Assembly (NCBI GenBank): GCA_947488305.1
Contig: CANKZM010000001.1
Location: 62,001 to 126,000 of the forward strand
DNA from: an uncultured Roseobacter sp.
Lineage (GTDB): Bacteria; Pseudomonadota; Alphaproteobacteria; Rhodobacterales; Rhodobacteraceae
Direction: 5' to 3'
Length of the DNA stretch: 64,000 nt
Below, piece after piece: positions 1 to 8,650 of the stretch. The translations under genes and the position numbers were made by a program. Position 1 is the stretch's first letter. Each line of letters begins with the position of its first letter. The notes beneath the pieces were generated by a model, which did not search any database, had not been told where the DNA came from, and was given only the letters and a program-made list of their open reading frames with translations.

Positions 1-1
1 T

Positions 2-215
2 TTAGTCGTCAACAATGCACAGCAAGCGGAACCTCTGGCCGTCGGCAAAAGCATCCGACACGACGTCCAATGACCAACGCTGATTAGCTCGATCCGGTAC
101 TAGGATGGATCTGCGCGTGCCCAGCGCTCGCATGCGAGAACGCCGGCGCCGCACGGCCAGCCCTTCCTCGCGGTAGACGCGCCGGAAACCTACTTTAAGA
201 AGTCGCGGGATTTAA
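2..215 (-). pseudogene. IS3-family transposase OrfB remnant
   Basis: Read on the minus strand this stretch gives an OrfB-like segment containing FRRVYREEGLAVRRRRR, then NQRWSLDVVSDAF and RLLCIVDD, the start of the DDE integrase core of IS3-family transposases. The match begins abruptly near 215, and the frame hits TAA at 4-2 directly after the first conserved Asp-Asp, where a Tyr codon is usual. No OrfA and no terminal repeat are visible, and the window edge cuts the rest. I read it as a decayed insertion sequence; the stop could also be an artefact of the window edge. Confidence 0.7.
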
Positions 216-620
216 GGCAGCGTTGTGGTTCCTCAGGAAATCAATAAATCGGCACGGCCCGCTACGACTCATCATAACGGATAAGCTGCGTTCATATTGT
301 GCTGCGATGAAAGTCATTCGCAATGCTCCGAGACCGGAAACGGGCCTCTGGCCAGACAATTGGACGGGGAATTCTCACCTCCCTTTTCGACGACGATAAC
401 GGGCTGTGTTCCGCTAGAGGCAAATGTGATGTCTACAGACGTTCGCCGCCGTCCACTCCTTGGTCCACAACCAATTCAACCAGGAACGCCACTCTTACTC
501 ACGAGGCAATTTCAAGCTCAACCGAACCGCTGCTATTGCCGAGTGCCGCAAGCTTTGCTCCGCATAATTTCACCCATCAGCGGCAAATAGAGACTGGTTC
601 GAACTGGTCTGACAGCACCA
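216..620. other. gene-free stretch
   Basis: About 400 bases between the IS3 remnant and the GntR gene. Overlapping plus-strand open frames at 297-640 have no recognisable domain and no convincing ribosome binding site. The stretch ends with one copy (590-613) of a 24-base sequence that recurs at 19595-19618. Confidence 0.5.
590..613 (+). repeat. dispersed 24-bp repeat, copy 1
   Basis: The 24 bases starting GAGACTGGTTCGAA and ending GTCTGAC match 19595-19618 at 22 of 24 positions. Both copies lie at the edge of debris from broken genes. The function is unknown; it may be a short dispersed repeat or the end of a lost mobile element. Confidence 0.5.
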
Positions 621-1340
621 TCAATCCGATCCAAGAATAGCTGCCAAGTCATCCTGGGGCTGCTGGCGCGCTTCCATATCGAGACCGCTTTGAATGTGGT
701 TGAGATGAGATATGAGTAACTGCTCGGCAAGTTCCGGGTCATGGGATTGGATCGCCTTCAGGATGTTGCCATGTTCGTCATCCGGGCAACTGGCATTTTC
801 TGATGACCCGAAGAGGCCGACTATGAGTGACGTCCGCGTGACCAGTTCACGCATCATACGGAAGATGAATTTGTTGCCGGACGCCTGGGCGAGTTTTGTG
901 TGAAACTCACCTGACAGACGAATGATTTCAGTACGCTCTTTTTTCTTGCGGGCCGCATCCTCGAGAGCGATGTGGTTGGTGAGGAGTGCCAGATTAACAT
1001 CACCCGGGTTCTGAGCCAGTTGCCGTACGAGTGGCGGCTCAATCAACATCCGGGCAGCGAATACATCGTTCGCCTCGGACTTATCGGGGCAGGCGACATA
1101 AGCACCTCGATTTGACTGAAGCTCTATGATGCCCTGACTTGAAAGCAGAAGAAGTGCGCGCCGAATCCGCATGCGACCGACACCGAATGTCTCACACAGG
1201 CGCGCCTCGCTCAGTTTGGTATTTGGTGCCAAACGTTGTTCCATAACTGCCTTGTAGATACGCTCAACGATAAAACTTTCATCTGATCCCGAATGCGGGT
1301 CCGAGGAAGCTATGCTGCTTTGCTGCGGTTCAAGGGACAC
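621..1340 (-). CDS. GntR-family transcriptional regulator (FCD/FadR type)
   Basis: A 239-aa protein with an N-terminal winged helix (about residues 22-90, including LSEARLCETFGVGRMRIRRA) and an all-helical FCD ligand-binding domain (about 95-220). The FCD metal/ligand positions are recognisable in GEFHTKLAQASGN and in the late His of LISHLNHIQ. Such proteins are usually repressors of adjacent catabolic or transport genes and are released by a carboxylated metabolite. The gene is divergent from the LivK-type operon at 1572, so it is the obvious candidate regulator of that operon. The ligand is unknown. Confidence 0.9.
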   Translation of the reverse strand: MSLEPQQSSIASSDPHSGSDESFIVERIYKAVMEQRLAPNTKLSEARLCETFGVGRMRIRRALLLLSSQGIIELQSNRGAYVACPDKSEANDVFAARMLIEPPLVRQLAQNPGDVNLALLTNHIALEDAARKKKERTEIIRLSGEFHTKLAQASGNKFIFRMMRELVTRTSLIVGLFGSSENASCPDDEHGNILKAIQSHDPELAEQLLISHLNHIQSGLDMEARQQPQDDLAAILGSD

Positions 1341-1453
1341 AAGATCACTTTCAAGGTTTATGGGTATTACGGCTTAGGCTCGCTGCAGTCGCTTAAACTT
1401 CAATCAATGTAAGCTCAAGATCAAGAATTTGTCGACCAAAATAACAAAATGTG

Positions 1454-1474
1454 TTGACAATAATTGTTAACAAT
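1454..1474 (+). promoter_or_regulatory. promoter element and GntR operator candidate
   Basis: In the 231-base divergent gap a consensus -35 box TTGACA (1454-1459) is followed by the perfect 12-bp palindrome ATTGTTAACAAT (1463-1474). The palindrome falls where a repressor would block RNA polymerase for the transport operon. FCD-type GntR operators are short palindromes of similar shape. The assignment is inferred from position and symmetry only. Confidence 0.5.
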
Positions 1475-1571
1475 CGTGAACTGATGGGGCGGCATGCATG
1501 GGGACTCCATCTGACTGCCGACCAAGAATGACGCGAAGCGCGTCGAAATCAGATTCAACGGGAGTTAAGGA

Positions 1572-2759
1572 ATGCAACGAAGACCACTTATGAAGGCGGC
1601 TTTGATGGCCGCAACACTGACAGCGTTTGGCGCGACTGCTGCCTTCGCAGAGAACCCAGTTCTGAAAATTGGTTTTGTCGGCGTGACCAGCGGCCCTGCT
1701 GCGGCATGGGGTATTTCCAACCAGCGGTCGATGGAAGCCCGTGCGGACTGGATCAATGAGACCGGCGGCTACACAATTGGCGACACAACCTATGACATTG
1801 AAATCGTGTCATTTGATGACCAGAAAGACCCCAAGCGCGCGATTGCGGGCATGGAAAAGATGGCCCAGGAGGGTATCCACTATGTCGTCGGTCCGAATGT
1901 TGATGACGGTGCGGCAGCGGTGCGCCCGGTGGCTGAATCCAGCGGGATCATGTATTTCCCTTACGCTTTCCCCAAGTCGCTTTATCAGGCGCCAGCCTCT
2001 AACGCGGTTCTGGGCATGGTTGCCAATTACCAGTCCGGCCCCGCGATCTACGAATACCTGATGCAAGAGAAGGGCGTTAAAACGGTCGCCTTCATCGCAG
2101 CTAACGAATCTGACCCGCTTAGCCAACGTGATGGTGGCGTCGAGGCTGCGAAAGCACTGGGCTTGGAGGTTGTTTCAGACAATGTGACCTATCAGGTCGA
2201 CACGACCGACTTCACGCCTGTTCTGACGCCGGTGATGCGCTCACGTCCCGATCTTCTGGTGCTGTCCGGTGTTTCCCCGGCGAATGCGCCCCAGCTGATC
2301 CGCTCTGCTCGCGAGTTGGGTTTTCAAGGCATCATTTCGACTGAAACCGCACAGGATGCGGGTGTTCTGGCCGAAGGAGCCGGTGATCTGGCGAATGGGT
2401 TTATCTCGGTTGGTGGTGCATCCACACCAGAGCTGGCGTCGCCCATGATGAACGAGTTTGTTGATCGTTACACAAAGATGTTTGGCGAGTACAACGACGA
2501 GTCCAACACCAAGGTCTATGCGTTGGAGTATATCCTGGAGACGCTGAAAGCCGACCCATCCGCGATCGACAATGTGGACGCGTTCAAGGCAAAGATGGAT
2601 ACGTTCGAAGCGCCAAACCCCTACATGAACGGTGACGCAAAGCTGCGTTATGTCGGCATGACATCCTTCGGCCAAAAGCGTCAGGTTGCAGTGCCTCTGG
2701 TGGTGAACGTCTATCAGGACGGCGTGTTCGAAACGCTCTTCGTTGCTGAGGTTGACTAA
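1572..2759 (+). CDS. ABC transporter periplasmic substrate-binding protein (LivK/Peripla_BP_6 type)
   Basis: A 395-aa protein with a cleavable signal peptide (residues 1-26, ending ATAAFA) and a type I periplasmic binding fold of the branched-chain amino acid/amide family (LKIGFVGVTSGPAAAWG near the N-terminus). It is the first gene of a five-gene importer. GGGAG lies 7 bases before the first ATG; an ATG at 1590 would also give a plausible signal peptide. The substrate cannot be read from the sequence. The downstream racemase suggests a hydantoin, an N-carbamoyl amino acid or a related ureide rather than a plain branched-chain amino acid. Confidence 0.92.
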   Translation: MQRRPLMKAALMAATLTAFGATAAFAENPVLKIGFVGVTSGPAAAWGISNQRSMEARADWINETGGYTIGDTTYDIEIVSFDDQKDPKRAIAGMEKMAQEGIHYVVGPNVDDGAAAVRPVAESSGIMYFPYAFPKSLYQAPASNAVLGMVANYQSGPAIYEYLMQEKGVKTVAFIAANESDPLSQRDGGVEAAKALGLEVVSDNVTYQVDTTDFTPVLTPVMRSRPDLLVLSGVSPANAPQLIRSARELGFQGIISTETAQDAGVLAEGAGDLANGFISVGGASTPELASPMMNEFVDRYTKMFGEYNDESNTKVYALEYILETLKADPSAIDNVDAFKAKMDTFEAPNPYMNGDAKLRYVGMTSFGQKRQVAVPLVVNVYQDGVFETLFVAEVD

Positions 2760-2799
2760 ACGTCCCTTTCTGCTTTTGGACCTTTCCTGAGCAGAATTT

Positions 2800-2822
2800 C
2801 CCTGGGCCGCATTGGCCCAGGG
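2800..2822 (+). terminator. intercistronic hairpin after the binding-protein gene
   Basis: CCCTGGGCC and GGCCCAGGG form a perfect 9-bp stem with a 5-base loop between the binding-protein gene and the first permease gene. There is no following T-run, so it is more likely an mRNA-stabilising or attenuating hairpin than a full terminator. It would allow more binding protein than membrane components to be made. Confidence 0.7.
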
Positions 2823-2845
2823 TCTTCCCAAGAAAGAAAATCGAC

Positions 2846-3715
2846 ATGGAACAGATACTGGCCAACGGCATCTATCTGGGGTCCCAATACGCGATGATCG
2901 CGCTTGGTCTGACCCTGATTTTTGCCCTCATGAACGTCCTCAACTTTGCCCACGGTCAGATGTATGTAATTGGCGGCTTCGTCACTTATACATTCTACGG
3001 TCAGTGGGGCGTGCCGTTTGTTTTGGCCTTGGTGATGTCTTGCGTCACGCTTGCCATTCTTGGGGCCCTGATTGAAAAATTTCTCTTCGCGCCCGTGATC
3101 AAAGGATCGGCCCGCGAAGAAAGTACGATGCTTCTGGCTGCCGGCATCGCCTTCTTTCTCGATGCCGTAATCCTGCTGGTATTCGGTGAGAAGCAACGCG
3201 GCGTTCCAAAAATTGTGGACGGCGTATTCAACTGGGATTTCAGGATCATCATGCCTTATGACCGCATCCTGATCTGTGTGCTTGCGATCCTGTCAATCGT
3301 CGCATTCATCGGCCTGATGCAATACACAAAAACGGGCCGTGCCCTGCGTGCCTTGGCCCAAGATCGTACCGCGGCCCAGTTGATGGGCGTGAACGTCGAC
3401 CGTTACTCTATGATCGGTTTCGCGCTTGGTGCGATGCTTGCTGGTCTGGTAGGTGGTCTGCTGGTCACGATTACAGGTGTAAACCTTGGTATGGGTGGCC
3501 CGACATCAATCAAAGCCTTCATGATGGTCATGATCGGTGGCGCTGGTGTGATTTCCGGAGCGATCTGGGGTGGTATCATCCTCGGGTTCATGGAGGCCAT
3601 CGGCCTCGCACTGCTCTATCAGTACGGTGACATCACCTATTTGCTGATCTTCGTCTCCTTGATGATCTTCCTGGCCATCAGACCGCAAGGCCTGATGGGC
3701 AAGCCGTGGGGTTGA
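2846..3715 (+). CDS. branched-chain-type ABC permease (LivH family)
   Basis: A 289-aa inner-membrane permease with about eight hydrophobic segments and the typical LivH opening (LGSQYAMIALGLTLIFALMN, then NFAHGQ). The segment GRALRALAQDRTAAQLMGVN is the family's cytoplasmic coupling region. It should pair with the LivM-type permease that starts 5 bases after its stop codon. Length is normal for LivH. Confidence 0.93.
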   Translation: MEQILANGIYLGSQYAMIALGLTLIFALMNVLNFAHGQMYVIGGFVTYTFYGQWGVPFVLALVMSCVTLAILGALIEKFLFAPVIKGSAREESTMLLAAGIAFFLDAVILLVFGEKQRGVPKIVDGVFNWDFRIIMPYDRILICVLAILSIVAFIGLMQYTKTGRALRALAQDRTAAQLMGVNVDRYSMIGFALGAMLAGLVGGLLVTITGVNLGMGGPTSIKAFMMVMIGGAGVISGAIWGGIILGFMEAIGLALLYQYGDITYLLIFVSLMIFLAIRPQGLMGKPWG

Positions 3716-3719
3716 TGTA

Positions 3720-4700
3720 ATGCTTGGATTTACGTCAAAACAGCTTGTCGGCGTCGGGATATTCCTGTTCGTGATCTTCATCGGCGTTCCACTCATCATC
3801 AATGCAACTGGGCGGTGGGACTTTTACTTTACTCTCACATCTGTAGCCCTGTTGGCGATTGCCAGCGCCGGGGTCTGGCTGACCTTTTACATCGGGCGGA
3901 TCAATATTGGCCAAGGTGCTTTTGCGCTGATTGGCGCTTATGTCTCGGCTATTCTGGTCGTAAAAGCGGGCTGGTCATTCTGGATATCGCTGCCCGTGGC
4001 CGGCCTATTCGCAGCAGTGGTGGCGATCTTGATCGGCCTGCCGATCTTGCGTCTACGCGGCGTATATTTTGCAATGATCACGCTGGTTTTGACCCAAGTT
4101 GTCACGCTGACAGCTCTGGCGCTGCCCATCACCAACGGGGCAAAAGGCATCTCCAACATCCCGCTGCCGTCGGGCATCTCATTGCTCGGCATACCAATCC
4201 TGCCTGACTTCGCCGGGATGGAGAACACCAAGCTGGCCTTCTATTTCACTGCCTGCATCATCATGGTCTTGACCTATGCAGCGCTGTACCGGCTGGTGAA
4301 TTCCCGCCTTGGGCATCTGTGCCGCTCTATGCAACAGAACGAAGAACTCGCCAGTTCCATCGGGGTGAACATCGCCTACATCCGCATCGTCATCTTTGCG
4401 ATTTCTAGCTTTTTCGGTGGATTGGGCGGGGCCATGTTTGGATCCATCGCGCAGTCGGTTTATCCGTCCAGCTTTCAAGTCGCAGACTCAGTCAACTTCA
4501 TGCTGAACTGCTTCCTTGGCGGCCTTGGCTATGTCTTTGGTCCGATGCTTGGCACGCTGGTGCTCTACTTTGGTTGGGACTTGCTGTTTGAATTCGGCAA
4601 ATACCAGATGCTTATTTATTCAACGATCCTGATCATCATCATCCGCTTCCTTCCCAACGGCTTGCTGAGCATCCGTTTTGACAAAGGAGGTGACAAATGA
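3720..4700 (+). CDS. branched-chain-type ABC permease (LivM family)
   Basis: A 326-aa multi-spanning permease. The motif FYIGRINIGQGAFALIGAYV and the central RLRGVYFAMITLVLTQ are typical of LivM. It forms the second half of the transmembrane channel with the upstream LivH-type protein. Its stop overlaps the start of the next ATPase gene (ATGA), indicating translational coupling. Confidence 0.93.
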   Translation: MLGFTSKQLVGVGIFLFVIFIGVPLIINATGRWDFYFTLTSVALLAIASAGVWLTFYIGRINIGQGAFALIGAYVSAILVVKAGWSFWISLPVAGLFAAVVAILIGLPILRLRGVYFAMITLVLTQVVTLTALALPITNGAKGISNIPLPSGISLLGIPILPDFAGMENTKLAFYFTACIIMVLTYAALYRLVNSRLGHLCRSMQQNEELASSIGVNIAYIRIVIFAISSFFGGLGGAMFGSIAQSVYPSSFQVADSVNFMLNCFLGGLGYVFGPMLGTLVLYFGWDLLFEFGKYQMLIYSTILIIIIRFLPNGLLSIRFDKGGDK

Positions 4701-5479
4701 GCCCGCTCCTTCAGGTCAAGAACGTTACCAAGAAATATGGTGGTTTGACCGCAAACAATGCAATCAGCTTCGATGTGGCCGAGAATGAAATCCTGTCGGT
4801 GATCGGACCGAACGGCGCAGGCAAATCCACCCTGTTCAAAATGATCGCGTCCTTTACGCCGACGACCTCTGGCGAAGTGATCTATCAGGGCGAGCGTATC
4901 TCAAACCTCAAGCCACATATCGTGGCGCGCAAAGGCGTCGTTCGCACGTTTCAGGAAACCACGATTTTCAAAAGCATGACGGTGCGTGAAAGCGTCGTCG
5001 TGGCGCAACACCTGCGGGCCAAGGCCTCGCTTGCGGGATATTTCTGGGGGTCGAAGACAGCCAAGGACGATGTGACCGCCTTTGAAAAATATGCGGACGA
5101 GCTGCTGGAATTCCTGGGTATGTCCGAAATCAGCAACGAACAGGCCAGCAATCTGCCGCAGGGCAGTTTGCGGGCGCTTGGCATTGCAATCGGCCTCGCG
5201 ACCGACCCGAAGGTCCTGCTGCTGGACGAGCCCTTTGCGGGTATGAACCATGACGAAACCATGAACATGGTTAAACTGGTTCGTTCTGTGCGCGACGAGC
5301 GCGGCGTGACGGTGATGCTGGTGGAACACGATATGCCAGCAGTCATGAATATCTCGGACCGGATTGTGGTGCTGAACTTTGGCGAAAAGATCGCCGAAGG
5401 CACACCTTCTGAAATCCAGAGCAATGAAAAAGTCATCGAGGCCTACCTTGGCAGCGTCGACGATGAGATCGGGATGTAA
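4697..5479 (+). CDS. ABC transporter ATP-binding protein (LivG family)
   Basis: A 260-aa ATPase with Walker A GPNGAGKST (about residue 36) and Walker B LLLDEPFAGM. The C-terminal BCA_ABC_TP_C-type tail is normal. The signature segment reads LPQGSLRALGIAIGLA, a divergent form usual in LivG proteins, which often lack a canonical LSGGQ. It overlaps the permease gene by 4 bases and is followed 3 bases later by the second ATPase gene. Confidence 0.93.
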   Translation: MSPLLQVKNVTKKYGGLTANNAISFDVAENEILSVIGPNGAGKSTLFKMIASFTPTTSGEVIYQGERISNLKPHIVARKGVVRTFQETTIFKSMTVRESVVVAQHLRAKASLAGYFWGSKTAKDDVTAFEKYADELLEFLGMSEISNEQASNLPQGSLRALGIAIGLATDPKVLLLDEPFAGMNHDETMNMVKLVRSVRDERGVTVMLVEHDMPAVMNISDRIVVLNFGEKIAEGTPSEIQSNEKVIEAYLGSVDDEIGM

Positions 5480-5482
5480 ATC

Positions 5483-6205
5483 ATGACAGCCATGTTGGAC
5501 TTCAAAGACGTCGAACTTTACTACGATCATGTCTACGCGCTGAAAGGTGTGTCCCTCAACGTGAACCAAGGCGAAACCGTTGCCCTTATCGGCGCCAATG
5601 GTGCGGGCAAGTCTTCTATTCTGCGTGCGATTACCGGGTTGGCAAAGCCTGTGAAAGGTTCTGTGACGTTCGAAGGCGAGCGCGTGGACAGCGCCGATCC
5701 CTCAGACATCGTCAAACGCGGTATCGCTATGGTGCCCGAAGGCCGCCGCGTGTTCCCGTTCATGTCGGTGAAAGACAACCTGATGATGGGGGCTTTCACC
5801 CGTAGTGACAAAGCCGACATCCAGAACACCCTGGACAGTATTCTGACACGCTTCCCTCGCCTGAAAGAACGTTACGGTCAGGCCGCCGGAACGCTATCGG
5901 GCGGTGAACAGCAGATGATGGTGATTGGTCGTGCATTGATGGCCAAACCGAAGCTCTTGTTGCTGGACGAGCCGAGCCTTGGGATCGCACCAAAGCTGGT
6001 GCAGGACATTGCCCGTTCGATCGTAGCGATAAATCGCGACGAAGGCGTGTCGGTGCTGCTGGTGGAACAAAACTCTCGGATGGCGCTGAGTATTTCACAC
6101 CGTGCCTACGCCATGGCGACTGGGAATGTTGTCATCGAAGGCAACTCCAAGGAACTGCTGCACGATGACCGGATCAAGGCTGCCTACCTTGGCGGCGAGG
6201 TGTAA
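5483..6205 (+). CDS. ABC transporter ATP-binding protein (LivF family)
   Basis: A 240-aa ATPase with Walker A GANGAGKSS, signature LSGGEQQM and Walker B LLLDEPSLGIAP. It is the usual partner of LivG and the last core component of the importer. A second in-frame ATG lies three codons in (MTAM), so the exact start is uncertain by nine bases. The next gene begins only 6 bases after the stop, so the racemase is cotranscribed. Confidence 0.93.
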   Translation: MTAMLDFKDVELYYDHVYALKGVSLNVNQGETVALIGANGAGKSSILRAITGLAKPVKGSVTFEGERVDSADPSDIVKRGIAMVPEGRRVFPFMSVKDNLMMGAFTRSDKADIQNTLDSILTRFPRLKERYGQAAGTLSGGEQQMMVIGRALMAKPKLLLLDEPSLGIAPKLVQDIARSIVAINRDEGVSVLLVEQNSRMALSISHRAYAMATGNVVIEGNSKELLHDDRIKAAYLGGEV

Positions 6206-6211
6206 GCAGGT

Positions 6212-6895
6212 ATGAGAATCCTGGTGATTAACCCGAACACGACCAGTTCAATGACGGAAAAAATTGCGATTGCAGCAAGGGCGGTTGCCCGCCCAGATAC
6301 AGAGATTGTGGCAACAAACTCGCAAGATGGACCGGCAAGCATTCAGGGCTTTCTGGATGTCGCTACCTGCGTCCCCGGTCTGCTGGCCGAGGTTGCCCGG
6401 CATCCGGATGTTGATGCTATCGTGATTGCCTGCTTCGATGACACCGGAGTCGATGCAGTGCGGACGCTGGTCAAAGTGCCAGTTTTGGGCATCGGCGAGG
6501 CCGCCTACCACGCAGCCAGTATGATAGCCAACAAGTTCAGCGTCATAACAACTCTCTCACGCTCTGTACCAGGTCTGGAGAACAACCTGATGCGTTACGG
6601 GCTGGCCCAAAAATGCGCTGGCGTCCGAGCAACAGATATTCCCGTTTTGAAACTGGAAGAGGGCGATCCGGCGACGTTGTTCAAAATCAAGTCTGAAATT
6701 CGCGAGTCCATCGCGCGCGACAATGCAGAGGCAATCGTATTGGGGTGTGCGGGCATGGCGGACTTAATGGCGCAGCTCAGTGAGGAATTCAGGCTTCCGG
6801 TCATCGACGGTGTTGCAGCAGGCGTTACCTTCGCGGAAGCGCTCGTGAACAACCAGCTAAGCACATCAAAAATTGGAGCCTATGCGCGCAATTGA
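6212..6895 (+). CDS. Asp/Glu/hydantoin racemase-family protein
   Basis: A 227-aa cytoplasmic protein of the aspartate/glutamate/hydantoin racemase superfamily, opening with RILVINPNTTSSMT. The two catalytic cysteines of a cofactor-independent racemase are present, Cys74 in VIACFDD and Cys179 in VLGCAGM, at the spacing expected for hydantoin racemases. Such enzymes interconvert D and L 5-substituted hydantoins, or act on allantoin- or maleate-like substrates. No hydantoinase or carbamoylase lies in the window. Being last in the importer operon, it probably acts on the imported compound. The precise substrate is unknown. Confidence 0.85.
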   Translation: MRILVINPNTTSSMTEKIAIAARAVARPDTEIVATNSQDGPASIQGFLDVATCVPGLLAEVARHPDVDAIVIACFDDTGVDAVRTLVKVPVLGIGEAAYHAASMIANKFSVITTLSRSVPGLENNLMRYGLAQKCAGVRATDIPVLKLEEGDPATLFKIKSEIRESIARDNAEAIVLGCAGMADLMAQLSEEFRLPVIDGVAAGVTFAEALVNNQLSTSKIGAYARN

Positions 6896-7201
6896 TTGCA
6901 AGAACGGCCGCATCCGAATTCTCCAAATCGCTGATAGACTTGGTAAATGAATGGCCGTTTGTGCGCCACTGCAGACCTGTGCGCGATTGCAGCTAAAGCT
7001 CAATTTGTCTCGCCGATCCGTCATCGATTGGTCAATTCCACCGACAGCTTAGAGCTGGCTCCAGACATTGGGTCGGGACGCAGATAAGGTCGGCTTTTAG
7101 CCCAAATGTGCATGATACTGCTCGGTGACTGTATGGCCGCCTTTCAGTGAGTTTTGCGTGACGGTTGCCGGGGTCGAAGAGTGCGACCCCAGCGGTTGCT
7201 G
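6896..7201. other. intergenic stretch with a short repeat
   Basis: About 300 bases between convergent genes. No credible gene is seen. GGTCGGCTTTTAGCCCA (7088-7104), preceded by CGCAGATAA, closely matches 15881-15897 (GGTCGGCTTTGAGTCCA, preceded by CGCATCTGA). This is probably a degenerate non-coding repeat of the genome. Confidence 0.4.
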
Positions 7202-7729
7202 TTAATTAGCGGTGCGGTTGGACCAGGTCTGAGTCGCGGTCAAGTCGCTGGAACAGGCTTCCAGAGTGAGCGCAATCATCTGGTTCTCGGCGCTTCGGCC
7301 TGTACGGGTTTCACCGGCCAGCGTCACGCACATTTCGGGGGCGGAAGTCGGTGTAATCGTACCTTCGCCATCAAAAGCCCAGTTTTGCGCGTCGGAACCA
7401 TCACAGGAGGCAAGTTCAATCGAGGCCCCGGCGTCCGTCGCGGGTGCCTGAACGCATACGTCGAATTCAGGCATGTAAAGAACACCGTGCTCGAATTGGT
7501 CGGGATCAAACGCCTGATCGACCAGCACCTCGCCTGATGGGCTGTAACATGTGTGCGCTTGCAGCCCGTCTTCGGGGTCGGCATCGGCCCCGCGCCCCTT
7601 TGCAATATCTATGCAATATCCATTTTGGATATTGTCCAGCATGTCCACGACATAGACTTCGACGTTCTCGGCATGTGCCATGCCTGCGGCCATCATGGAG
7701 GCAATAAACGCAGAAATTGGATTGAACAT
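7202..7729 (-). CDS. secreted beta-trefoil (ricin-B-lectin-like) protein
   Basis: A 175-aa protein with a signal peptide (residues 1-20, cut after GMAHA). The mature part has the spaced cysteines and two QxW-type motifs (AQNWAF about residue 128, TQTWSN near the C-terminus) of a ricin-type beta-trefoil. It probably binds carbohydrate or another ligand in the periplasm or outside the cell. It follows another small secreted protein on the same strand, downstream of the ECF sigma/anti-sigma pair, so it could belong to that regulon. Only about one trefoil's worth of sequence is present, with no enzyme domain. Confidence 0.65.
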   Translation of the reverse strand: MFNPISAFIASMMAAGMAHAENVEVYVVDMLDNIQNGYCIDIAKGRGADADPEDGLQAHTCYSPSGEVLVDQAFDPDQFEHGVLYMPEFDVCVQAPATDAGASIELASCDGSDAQNWAFDGEGTITPTSAPEMCVTLAGETRTGRSAENQMIALTLEACSSDLTATQTWSNRTAN

Positions 7730-7759
7730 AGAGACGGTCCTTATGTTTAGTCTGTTAAT

Positions 7760-8401
7760 TTATTCGACTGTAACGCGGCAGAGAACGGTGTTGTCTCGTT
7801 CCAGGTCTGGCCCCCAGATCAACCGGGCATCACCGTGCCACTTGACTTCGTCATATCCAAATTTTGGATCAACTTCTTCGGCTGTGTAAACGCTTGCTTG
7901 CGCCCACTCCGAGGCATCAAAGCTGGGCATGTCCCATCCGCCGGGTTCATCGGCGGCTTCAAATCCGCATGGGCCTTTGCCCGCAACAGGATCGCTTTCG
8001 TATTCACATGAATTTTCCAACGGAGCGGTATGAATGACCTGGCATTGCCAGCGGTCGCTGCTTACCAAGACCGTCTCACCGACGGCATTTCTTATCTGTA
8101 GAATGACGCCGCCATCCCCCATTTGTTGGCGGCGAGTTCCAATGTACTCCAGCCCCGTGTCGTTCTCTTTGAAGTCTTTAGCAACCAGACCAATGACGAA
8201 AGGCCTTTCCGCCTCAAAGGAGAAACTTTCGGCATTAAATGAACGTTCTGTGGTAATTGGAACGCTGTCTTCAGCAACGCGTTCACCGTTCACGCGCATT
8301 TCAAACCAGTTGTCTGCCCAGACATCCGCTTCGTAGGATTCCGCCCACAAATCCCTATTTGTAACCAAAACCAATGCTAAGGCAGTGGTCATTACGCGCA
8401 T
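7760..8401 (-). CDS. secreted protein of unknown function, galactose-binding-like
   Basis: About 213 aa when started at the second ATG, which gives a better signal peptide (MRVMTTALALVLV). The frame remains open to 8422. The mature protein is rich in acidic and aromatic residues, with WADNWFEMRVNG near the N-terminus. A central FDASEWAQASVY resembles the turn seen in jelly-roll carbohydrate-binding domains. Several cysteines suggest periplasmic disulfides. I cannot name a family with confidence. It lies 30 bases upstream of the trefoil gene and is probably cotranscribed with it. Confidence 0.6.
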   Translation of the reverse strand: MRVMTTALALVLVTNRDLWAESYEADVWADNWFEMRVNGERVAEDSVPITTERSFNAESFSFEAERPFVIGLVAKDFKENDTGLEYIGTRRQQMGDGGVILQIRNAVGETVLVSSDRWQCQVIHTAPLENSCEYESDPVAGKGPCGFEAADEPGGWDMPSFDASEWAQASVYTAEEVDPKFGYDEVKWHGDARLIWGPDLERDNTVLCRVTVE

Positions 8402-8422
8402 TTCAATCTCCACAATTCCCAT

Positions 8423-8650
8423 TTGTCTAACATACTACGGATCAGTCGCTTGTTTCCGTCGAGTTTCTTTTGCTCCGGTTGAAAGCGGACACTCAATTTG
8501 AGCCACCTTAGGTCCGCTTTGTCCCGCAAACTGTGAATTTGCTGACTCCGCGATTGCAGTACTGCGGTGAATGTCGACTATGCGGGCTGCACGCGCAGAA
8601 TTCGGAGGCTGCGTCTAATGTTAACTTCGGGCCGTCCCCAGTCATTGTAG
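8423..8650. other. gap between secreted-protein genes and anti-sigma gene
   Basis: About 230 bases with no recognisable gene. It would contain the promoter for the two secreted-protein genes on the minus strand. I could not identify a clear ECF-type -35/-10 pair by eye. Confidence 0.4.
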
